Below, piece after piece: positions 11,665-20,160 of a stretch of DNA of 22,500 nt. Each line of letters opens with the position of its first letter. The stretch's first letter is position 1. Position numbers and translations under genes: made by a program. Source of the stretch: Glandiceps talaboti (Eukaryota > Hemichordata > Enteropneusta > Spengelidae); contig NC_135550.1 in assembly GCF_964340395.1 (NCBI RefSeq), positions 19,539,176 through 19,561,675 of the forward strand. Reading direction: 5' to 3'. Below the pieces are notes generated by a model, which saw only the letters and a program-made list of their open reading frames with translations, was not told the origin of the DNA and made no database searches.

Positions 11665-12317
11665 TGAACCATTTCTTCATAAACAGTCTAACTTTGCTCA
11701 TGGGGTAATTATTTCGCAAGCAAATCACGGAATGTATTTTATTCAAGATTAAAAGCAACAACGCTTGCCATCATAGTTCCGAGTCACTTCATAATAAGTC
11801 TATTCTCATACACGTCATTTTGTTAAACACCTGTACGGATCATCAACTTTAAATAGACCACCGTATTAAATAATAGTTTGAGAAGCATAATTCATCAAAG
11901 GTTAGACTAATCTAAGTGGTCTGAAATGAGGGGCGGTCTTGTATTGTCAAAATGTTGTACACAGCAGATAGCATGGTGGAAAATTACAAAGAATATAAAA
12001 TTCGCACTTTTAATGTCCTTGGCTGTGTTTATCACACTGTTACACCTATAAGTATCATTCTTGGACACCAGTGCCTCAACTCAAAGAGATTGTGCAAATC
12101 CAAATTAATGAACCTATTGACTATCGTTACGTCATTACTATAAACCATTATCTGATCGAAAGAGATGTCTTTCAGTTTGGTATATTGTAGATTACACTAT
12201 ATTTGGTATACCGGCAGTATTACAATATCATAAAAGGCTCAAAGTGATTACAGCCTGTAAAATATCAGTTGGCTAAAATAATTATTAAAACATGAATATT
12301 ATTATGACGTAATCCAG

Positions 12318-13058
12318 ACATGGTCTATCAAGTGGTTTGATGCTATACCAATACAGATATCGTCTATCAAATGGCACGATGGTATACCAATACAGACATG
12401 GTCTATCAAGTTATACGATGATATACCAATACAGACATGGTCTATCAAGTGGTACGATGGTATACCAATACAGACATGGTCTATCAAGTGGTACGATGGT
12501 ATACCAATACAGACATGGTCTATCAAGTGGTACGATGCTATACCAATACAGACATGGTCTATCAAGTGGTACGATGGTATACCAATACAGACATGGTCTA
12601 TCAAGTGGTACGATGATATACCAATACAGACATGGTATATCACGTTGTACGATGATATACCAACACAGACATGGTCTATCAAGTGGTACGATGGTATACC
12701 AATACAGACATGGTCTATGAAGTTGTATGCTGGTATACCAATACAGCCATGGTCTACAGATAAGTTGTACGCTGGTATACCAACACAGACATGATATATG
12801 AAGATGTACGCGGGTATACCAATACAGACGCGGTGTATCAAGTGGTGAAATTGTATACCAATACAGACATGGTCTATCAACAAGTGGTACGATGGTATAC
12901 TAACACAGACATTGGTCTAACAAGTTGTACGCTGGTGTACCAATACAGGCACGGTATATGAAGTTGCACACTGGTATACCAATACAGACACGGACTATCA
13001 AATGGTGAAATTGTATACCAATACAAACATGGTATATCAATAAGTGGTACGATGGTAT
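12318..13058 (+). repeat. 39-bp minisatellite, about 19 tandem units
   Basis: Unit starts are at 12318, 12357, 12396, 12435, 12474, 12513, 12552, 12591, 12630, 12669, 12708, 12747, 12789, 12828, 12867, 12909, 12949, 12988 and 13027. Most units are 39 bp; 12747 and 12867 are 42 bp and 12909 is 40 bp. The consensus runs from ACATGGTCTATCAAG through GGTACGATGG to TATACCAATACAG. Units 4-8 are nearly identical, and divergence rises to the right. Each unit contains the palindrome TGGTATACCA or a one-base variant. Because 39 is a multiple of three, both strands stay open for long distances (193 codons minus, 127 codons plus). Unit differences often change amino acids, so I regard these frames as by-products. 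No intervening unique spacers exist, so it is not CRISPR-like. Confidence 0.97.
12747..13058 (+). repeat. Higher-order repeat, two copies of a 4-unit block of about 160 bp
   Basis: Within the minisatellite, the four units at 12747-12908 resemble in order the four at 12909-13058. Unit 1 of each has GTTGTACGCTGG, unit 2 has ATATGAAG, unit 3 has GTGAAATTGTATACCA, and unit 4 has an extra 3 bases before AAGTGGTACGATGG. Corresponding units start 160-162 bp apart. The last unit is truncated at GATGGTAT near 13058. This implies one block duplication after the single units had diverged, while the left half kept homogenising at the 39-bp scale. Confidence 0.8.
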
Positions 13059-14556
13059 CGTCATGGTGTTCAGATACGACCAAAAGGTTCAGGTTTTTCG
13101 CAGAAGCTGCAATACTATCAAATCTTTCACATCGATGTGGTTTTCCTATTCCAATATAGGTAAATTCATAATACGGTGTAATATCTCAACAAAATGTAAA
13201 GAAAGGCGAGACAACCAAATAACCAAAATGATGATATATCACTTCCCCCCAACAAATGCACCTCACATACAATAATTCCTTTGATGACGACATGGTGTGA
13301 GTTACAGGATATGTAAGAATTTGATCATTAAGGAACAATACGATGAACGAGACGGAATTCACCAAATCGCTAACAACACTAGACTCAGTGACAATGTTGT
13401 ACCTACACACATAATGAAGAAAGTATCAATTTATCACAGAACTTTGGGGGAAACGGAAGACATTTCCATAGGAAATAAATTTCAGAATTGTATTATAACC
13501 GCCACCTGTTTCACTGAGGTATCAATTTCCATTTGTGCCAATTAGGAAACTATACGTTATTAACCAACAATATATTTTTCCCATCCATTCTTAGCTTAAT
13601 TACAATTAAGAATTTTCTCTGTTTGTCAGGTCAGGAAAGGTCGGGTTTTTTTCATGTTCCCTAGGGGGTCAATTTTATTACGCGTTGATGAATTGGGTAA
13701 AACGTTGAAACATTAACTTTCTCCATTATCAGCACACTATTACTAGTCACGAGTCACCTTAACATCGTTATGTGATTTAATTCCATTTTAATAATAAAAC
13801 AGAGTCTAACGAATGGACTTTTGTGGCTGCGATACCAAACACACCATAATTTCATTTGGATCTTTTACAAATAGTTTTTTTTCCCTCATATTAGGACTAC
13901 ATTTTCAAATTACCCCTTTTCTTCGTTGTCAAGGCTATTGATTTCACTGAGTGTTTGGCCGTTGTATGTAATGTCTACAGTAACATTTACATTTACGACA
14001 TTATGTACATTTCTCGTGACGTTTTAATATTTTAATATTTTCAGAAAACAAAGAGACATGAAAGAGTACTGTTGTAGGAGGCAATGTCGTATTTTTTTTC
14101 GCGCACTTTGCAAATATTGGTTAACGTAGTATAATGTTGTTATTTTGTTGAAGAAATCTGAAAATAATTCTGAATTCATATCAACGGAAAAGATCTGGGG
14201 CCACCGTACAAACTTTTCAAATAGGGTCAAAGTGATATCAAAATCAAGCCATTTTAGAATCCAATATGGCTGCCGAACAGTGAATCAACTCTATGGTGGG
14301 AAAATAAAAGAAAGTAGATTTATTTGGAAACAAGGCGGTGAACCCCAAGTTTGTTTATTATTTCTAAAGAACCAGGACCAAACCGTCCTATATTAACGTT
14401 TGAAAATGATTTTCAGGAAGATTGGTTCCAAAAGGCGCATTCTACCATAAACATTACACCGGTAACGTTACACATTATATTACAAGCATTCTCTTTTTAA
14501 TCTATATTAATATATCTACGCTATATTCGACGGAGATTCCTATTTACATTGCAAAG
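13059..14556. other. Non-coding sequence, no gene seen
   Basis: Several short open frames exist on both strands (for example plus 13297-13545, 82 aa; plus 14145-14396, 83 aa). None carries a motif, and they overlap opposite frames of similar length. No repeats, structural RNAs or transposon ends were seen. Confidence 0.5.
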
Positions 14557-14729
14557 CGCGCGCACACACACACAAGCACGCACACACACGCACACACGCA
14601 CGCATGCACGCACGCACGCACACGTATGTATGTATGTACATACATACACACATACACACACATACATACATACATACATACATACATACATACATACATA
14701 CATACATACTGTACATACATACATACACA

Positions 14730-14809
<80 letters not shown>

Positions 14810-14837
14810 TACATACATACATACATACATACATACA

Positions 14838-14869
<32 letters not shown>

Positions 14870-14870
14870 C
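14557..14870. repeat. Compound microsatellite (CA)n(CGCA)n(CATA)n
   Basis: About 314 bp of alternating blocks occur: CA with CGCA (14557-14622), CATA/CATG (14623-14728 with one CTGTAC interruption at 14708-14714), CGCA (14729-14764), CA (14765-14804) and CATA (14805-14870). The blocks differ by single-base variants of a common CAnA unit. All long Thr-His, Met-Tyr-Val-Cys or Arg-Ala-Cys-Val frames over it are artefacts. The array has strong purine-pyrimidine alternation and therefore Z-DNA potential. Confidence 0.96.
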
Positions 14871-14889
14871 AAGTTTGATACTATATTAA

Positions 14890-15363
14890 ATGGTGACAAT
14901 GACAACGTATAGACCCATAAGGCATAATTCACAGTTTCCTGTAACGGTACGTGTCAGTTCATTTCCGATTGTGTATGTAACTGCCCAAAATGTTTTCACT
15001 TCCATGTTGTGTGCATCGTTAGACGTTGAAAGTAACTCCTCACGCGCACACAGTCGTGAACACAGATTAGGACTGTCGGAAAACGATGTTGTTATCTTCA
15101 CTAATGCTCCACGTAAATTCCATAATTACTTGTCCATTTCACATAATTTGGGATTACACGTGCTGTCAGTTTCACCTGTTCATAAAGTACAATGCAGTAC
15201 TGTGGAAAACATTCGTAAAACAAAGGTTTTCCTTTTACAACAGGAGCCTTTCCACCTTTCTGCTGAGAAACCCCTTTTACGGATTGATGTGACGACTTTC
15301 GCTTTATCTAAAACACTGCTTTTTGAAATATGCACAGACTATTATAATGAAATATACACATAA
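14890..15363 (+). other. 157-codon open frame, doubtful gene
   Basis: This is the longest Met-initiated frame outside the tandem and inverted repeats. The ATG directly follows an in-frame TAA that ends the frame running through the microsatellite. The peptide has mixed composition without a signal peptide, transmembrane span, cysteine pattern or family signature I recognise. No polyadenylation signal or promoter is evident. A run of this length is somewhat unusual in AT-rich DNA but could occur by chance in 22.5 kb examined on six frames. It could also be a fragment of an unrecognised gene. Confidence 0.12.
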
Positions 15364-15609
15364 AGTATTAATAGCAATGTCTAACTGTAGATAACCATGT
15401 TTGTATGTGGGTAACCACGTCAGGTTGGTTTTTCATTTAAACAGACTATTTGTTAATCATTAGACCGCACTCTAACCTATAGACCTCATGAAAGATGTTT
15501 CTGACAATTTAAAACGTCTAGTAAGAATGGGGTATAGTTGTGGGCAAGACAGAATCGGCTCAGATCGATACCCAATAGGATTAAAGATGAAGCGCGTGGG
15601 CATCAGGGT

Positions 15610-15747
15610 TATTGGTTGTGACGTATGCAAAGTGACCCATCCTTATAAGGTATATTGGTTGTGACGTATGCAAAGTGATCCATCCTTATAAGGTATATTG
15701 GTTATGACGCATGCAAAGTGACCCATCCTTATAAGGTGTATTGGTTA
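15610..15747 (+). repeat. 43-bp tandem repeat x3 with CCAAT, CRE-like and CArG motifs
   Basis: Three complete units start at 15610, 15653 and 15696, with a 9-base partial unit from 15739. Each unit carries, in order, ATTGG (inverted CCAAT box), TGACGTA or TGACGCA (CRE-like), ATGCAAAG (octamer-like) and the perfect CArG box CCTTATAAGG (15641-15650, 15684-15693, 15727-15736). Units differ from each other at only one to a few positions. The 43-bp spacing is close to four helical turns. CArG boxes are bound by SRF and related MADS factors in animals. The array could be an enhancer or simply a young tandem duplication; no adjacent gene is identified. Confidence 0.9.

Positions 15748-16535
<788 letters not shown>

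Positions 16536-16622
<87 letters not shown>
16536..16622 (+). repeat. Compound microsatellite (TA)n(GA)n
   Basis: (TA)10 at 16536-16555 is followed by (GA)n at 16556-16622 with one GT interruption near 16593. It is the third long GA tract of the window, again with purines on the + strand. Unlike the other two, it lacks the dispersed module in its right flank. Confidence 0.96.
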
Positions 16623-16625
<3 letters not shown>

Positions 16626-17426
16626 AACCATTATGTCGAACTGTTATTCTGAGACTGAGAGCCTAGTAAGTGAATAAATATCTCCCATTGTGAAACAAAT
16701 GGGCGACTTGATGGATATGACCATTCACACCTATAAAATGTTTATGTGCCTGTCAGTTCTAATTTCCTATGAATCTGTACACTCGATACAGAGACACTTC
16801 AAGTTGATAGAACTTTATCATTTTAGACACAATTGCTCATCTAGATGTGACTATTTGATATGTAGTTTTTTCCAGTTTGTAAGTACGATCGAAGAGGCTA
16901 CTAAAATGAGTGAACTCATCTTGTTGATCTGATAGTACACGGTTACGCTGTTATTATCATCTTCAGGTTGGGGGCTTAGTCATAAAATATGCAATGTTTA
17001 GTACTACCAGAGATAACTGCACCGCTTACTATACGCATGTACATTTTCTCAGTTTGTTATTTTCAAACCAAACATGGTCCATAAATAACTTAATTATATG
17101 CATCTCATTTTGGGTAAACTGAATAATTGTGTTCGTGTACACCGAGTATTGCAAATACGGGTTTTCGCGCTTGCAAAATATTGCTAAATTTCACACAATA
17201 TTCATGGATAGTACAAGAACAGTAAAAAAACCTCTGATAAGTTCGAAAGTAATTTGCATAATGAATTGTAAATTAGTTCTTGAGAAGACTGTCGTGATGT
17301 TTCTAAAAATGACCTCAGGAGTTCTTAAGAGTTGACAGTCTACACGGCCTCTTAAATGGATGTTTTTAATATACCTATTATCCCTTTTAAAAGTATAGTT
17401 CAAACCAGGTTGAAAGTCGGTAATTA
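16623..17426. other. Non-coding sequence, no gene seen
   Basis: An 80-codon plus frame (16690-16932) and a 68-codon plus frame (17129-17335) carry no recognisable motif. The right end is TTA at 17424-17426, which abuts the transposon copy starting at 17427. Confidence 0.5.
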
Positions 17427-18220
17427 GAAAGCCTTCAGTAATTACAAAGGGGAGGGCCAGGGAATTAGTGGGAGGGGGTTCATATTTGACAAATCTGTTA
17501 TCGGGGAGGGCCATATTTTAGAAAATGGAATTAGGGAAATGTCACATTTTACTTTGACTCATTGTATTATCCAACTTTGCATTATTTTGTGATTTTTGGT
17601 ATCCCACCGTTGCCACCAGTGCCACACCCCACTTTTGCCACATCACACCACCATCATTAAATCGTATTTATCAGAACATGCCAGTCTTAACGCTGCTGAC
17701 AACCATGTAGTGAATACATTTTAGCTGTGGTGTAAGGAGAGGAGGAGTCTCACAGGAGTGAAGAGGGAACTGTTTGGTAAGATATTGGGGATAATGCGAT
17801 AGAGTGGGGATGTTGCCCTAAGTCACGACATTGTCGGTTATGCAATGACTTCAATCTAGTCTTTGGGAGTTCTGGCCTTCAGCTCTACCAATAAGATCCA
17901 AACACAGGAATTAATGAATGCCGTGCCCTTACACAAATTCCCTGTGTGTGTGGCAGTGGTGGGAAACAAGTAATACCTAAAATGTAAAATTATTAATGTG
18001 GGGGCAGCGGTTGGGTCGAGTCCTTGTCATTGATCATATGTAACTCGTGTCCCTTTTCACATCTGGTAGCATTTAAATAATTTCAACAGGGGGAGGGTCG
18101 TGTTTTAGGTAACGTAAATTGGGGAGGGTCTGTTTTTTTAGAAAATGGGAGTCGGGGAGGGTCACATTTTATGCAACAGATCCGGCTTGATTCCCCAGTT
18201 GTAGTTACTTGCAGCATTTA
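17427..18220 (+). mobile_element. Non-autonomous TIR transposon (MITE-like), copy 1, degraded
   Basis: The left end reads TTA-GAAAGCCTTCAGTAATTA, a mutated form of the terminal sequence of copy 2. The body is homologous throughout to the reverse complement of 19023-19732. Shared anchors include ACTTTGCATTRTTTTGTGAT, GGTATCCCACC/GAATCCCACC, GGGGATAATG, CAGTCTTT, TTCTGGCCTT and GCTTGATTCCCC. This copy is about 80 bp longer, partly through an insertion near 17620-17680. Its right terminus (about 18197-18220) is badly eroded. Direct subterminal repeats of the form GGGGAGGGYC...TTTTAGAAAATGG occur near both ends (17503-17528 and 18122-18150). No open frame is conserved between the copies, so the element is non-coding. 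Confidence 0.8.
17449..17478 (+). other. G-quadruplex-forming motif in the transposon end
   Basis: Five G-tracts (4, 3, 3, 3 and 5 Gs) are separated by loops of 1, 3, 7 and 1 bases, which satisfies the usual G3+N1-7 pattern. The matching position in copy 2 on the minus strand keeps the GGGGAGGG and GGGGAGGGGG tracts but has a 10-base middle loop. The motif lies just inside the terminal inverted repeat. Confidence 0.5.
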
Positions 18221-19019
18221 GGTCTTGGTAAGCACACAGTTCTGTGACTGCTCCCTTTGACGACCACATCACTGTAGGTGATTTTGAACAAAACTTTACG
18301 TCACCAGTTGTTCAAGAATGTGGTGATGTTCAAGAACAGTTTAATCCGTGCACTATAAAAGGTAGTGTTGATACAAAAATAGAATTTGTAAAACTACCAT
18401 TTACACAGTGACCAGTGCCTCATGAAATCCACTCTTAGACTATCAGTTTGGATGAACCAATTAGTCGGGTACATATACCGGTCGAGGATGGTCCACACTT
18501 ATTAATATGACCGTATGATTCATGCACATTGATACACTGTCTATTCAATCAAAGCACCAATGTTTATTCCCTTTCACTTTAGCATGAAAGAGGGCGCTAT
18601 AACAGACGTCGAAAAATACACGAGACAATAGTCAATATTTGTTGAGAGTACATGTGTACCACTATAGTTAATTCAAAGTGTTGCTCTTATGTTGCATTTG
18701 TGGAAAGTTGATGGGGTTGGGATGGGGTGTGTATTTCTAAAACACAATTAAATAGGTGTAACAATAATTTCTCTATCATAAGTCATCCTAGTCTCCGTCA
18801 GTTCGATGATCTTGTTTCCTTTGTTTTCAACTTTCATTCAATTTGTATTTCTAGATCGTGACATTAACAATGTCGTATTTATTCTGTCGAATGTATTCTA
18901 TCATCCAGTAGCAAATTTGTAAACTCGAGTGTGTCTTACGATTATAGAACATTGTTCGAAATCTGAAATGTACACATAAATATTGAAGGGTTTTTATCTG
19001 GCTCGGGCTTATACTCCAC
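18221..19019. other. Spacer between the two inverted transposon copies
   Basis: About 0.8 kb of unique sequence without an open frame of note. It contains a good TATA box match, TATAAAAGG at 18354-18362, but no recognisable gene follows. A direct transcript through this spacer and both flanking copies could fold into a long hairpin. Confidence 0.5.
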
Positions 19020-19022
19020 TTA

Positions 19023-19053
19023 GGGAACCTTCAGTAGTTTCAAGGGGGGGGGA
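19023..19053 (+). repeat. Terminal inverted repeat, left end of copy 2
   Basis: It begins GGGAACCTTCAGTAGTTTCA followed by AG and a G9 run. It matches the reverse complement of 19702-19732 with the first 14 bases identical and few differences after that. Confidence 0.85.
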
Positions 19054-19701
19054 ATCAAGCATAGTATATTGTGTAAAGTGTGATTTTCTCCCTATTCCAT
19101 TTTCTAAACGTTGCCCTCCCTTGACTTCCTTTCTCTAAAATATGACCCCCCCCTGTGCTCAATGGTACCCGATACCCTCTGATACTCCATGATAAGAACT
19201 CTATTCCCACCACGAACATATTGATACGTTGTTGTTTCCCACTTCTTACACCACTGTTATCAATGACTTTGTGTGAATTGTTGTGCATGGATTTGAATTG
19301 ACAGAGCTTAAGGCCAGAACAGCGAAAGACTGGGCCGTTATTGTCGGTACCAGCGCCAACATATACCCATTCTACAACATTATCCCCACTACACTCATTA
19401 CTACACTCTTCACCCTTCTCTCCTGCGAGATCCTTTCCTCTCTCCACACCACAGATAACGATTCATTAACAGCATGTTTGTCAACAGCCATATTACTGGT
19501 ATACTGTTCTCTTATTATGGTACAGCGATGGCAGCGGTGGGATTCACAATCACAAAACAATGCAAAGTTACATACTAGTATAACAAAATTAGTCATGGTA
19601 ACATGTGATGCTCCCTTGATTTCATTTTCTTTTAACATAGCCCTCCTCCCCCCGAGAAAAAAATGTGTAATATCTGAACAACCCCCTCCCCACTGTCCAT
19701 G

Positions 19702-19732
19702 CCCTCCCCACTTGCAATTACTGAAGGTTCCC
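19702..19732 (-). repeat. Terminal inverted repeat, right end of copy 2
   Basis: Read on the minus strand it begins GGGAACCTTCAGTAATTGCA and continues AGTGGGGAGGG. It pairs with the left end at 19023-19053 and corresponds to the left end of copy 1 at 17427. Confidence 0.85.
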
Positions 19733-19735
19733 TTA

Positions 19736-20083
19736 CTAGTCAATATTATACAGAGAGAGGTGAGATGAAATAGATATGTTGACTTAATAGCGATGAGTGT
19801 GAGACCAGTCATGTGGAAGGATTTTCAACTGAAATTTCGTTAATGAATAGTACGACGGTGTTTTTGAAAGAGAAAAGCTATAAGCTACAAATATCAGTTT
19901 ACACGCACTTGGGGGGCTTGTTTTACCCCGAAGCAAACCAGTTCTTGAAAAGGCTCTTACTGTTGCGAAACACTCCCATTGTTAAGAAAAAACGATCCAT
20001 AAGCGCAAAGTTCAATTTTCCATCTCACTGAAACAGCTTGTGAAAGAGACATTTCTAGTAAAAACAGTGTGCTAAAAAAAACA
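19736..20083. other. Non-coding sequence, no gene seen
   Basis: A 72-codon plus frame (19813-20031) is basic and Lys-rich towards its end but has no recognisable motif. Nothing else is supportable between the transposon and the tRNA-like sequence. Confidence 0.45.
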
Positions 20084-20160
20084 GTTCCGTGGCTCAGTGG
20101 TTAGTTTCGTGCTCATAAACAAGGCCAGTAGATGTTTTGGAGGCAGATGTTTAGGAATAA
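20084..20160 (+). repeat. Decayed tRNA-like sequence, possible SINE head
   Basis: GTTCCG followed by TGGCTCAGTGG (20090-20100) is a perfect RNA polymerase III box A (TGGCNNAGTGG), continued by TTAG as in tRNA D-loops. A CTCATAA stretch at 20112-20118 resembles a tRNA-Met anticodon loop. The region where box B should lie (about 20130-20145, GATGTTTTGGAGGC) only weakly matches GGTTCGANNCC, and the anticodon stem does not pair. A functional tRNA is therefore unlikely. A tRNA-derived SINE relic or pseudo-tRNA fits best; a chance box A is the alternative. Confidence 0.35.

Larger units (their letters stand above)
10649..12317. other. Non-coding sequence, no gene seen
   Basis: Only short frames occur (for example minus 10962-11153, 63 aa; plus 11952-12143, 63 aa), and none has a recognisable motif. 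The stretch includes an X-box-like site (10755-10768) and a pyrimidine-rich patch (11531-11664), both listed separately. No structural RNA was recognised. Confidence 0.5.
19020..19735 (-). mobile_element. Non-autonomous TIR transposon (MITE-like), copy 2, with TTA target duplication
   Basis: The element is about 710 bp (19023-19732). Its ends are inverted repeats: both start GGGAACCTTCAGTA, then RTTKCAAG and a G-run. TTA occurs directly outside each end (19020-19022 and 19733-19735), consistent with a 3-bp target duplication. A TTA/TAA target with GG-starting termini is typical of PIF/Harbinger elements and their Tourist-like MITEs; Zator is another superfamily with 3-bp duplications. The body matches copy 1 at roughly 75 percent by eye. 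Two minus-strand frames (19055-19447, 130 aa; 19372-19812, 146 aa) and one plus frame (19283-19768) span it. They have no transposase motif and are not conserved in copy 1, so they are not called genes. Confidence 0.82.

Noticed and set aside
12302-12883. 193-codon minus-strand and 127-codon plus-strand frames as a cysteine-containing repeat protein
   Set aside because: The unit is 39 bp, so any stop-free unit stays open on repetition; both strands are open, and unit variants change residues freely. No start context or transcript evidence is visible.
12318-13058. CRISPR array
   Set aside because: Units are contiguous, with no unique spacers between repeats, and the context is eukaryotic.
14422-14932. 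Several 100-155 codon Thr-His, Met-Tyr-Val-Cys or Arg-Ala-Cys frames
   Set aside because: They are translations of the compound microsatellite in different frames and strands.
18005-18025. GGGTCGAGTCC as a tRNA box B
   Set aside because: There is no box A at a suitable distance, and the sequence lies inside transposon copy 1.
18354-18362. TATAAAAGG as a core promoter
   Set aside because: It is an excellent TATA consensus, but no open frame or initiator-linked gene follows before the second transposon copy.
17427-19735. LTR retrotransposon with inverted halves
   Set aside because: The ends are inverted repeats with a 3-bp TTA flank, not direct TG...CA repeats with 4-6 bp duplications, and no pol coding or primer-binding site is seen.
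19055-19812. 130-, 146- and 161-codon frames as genes or a transposase
   Set aside because: They overlap on both strands inside the TIR element, show no DDE or HTH-like motif, and are broken in the homologous copy at 17427-18220.
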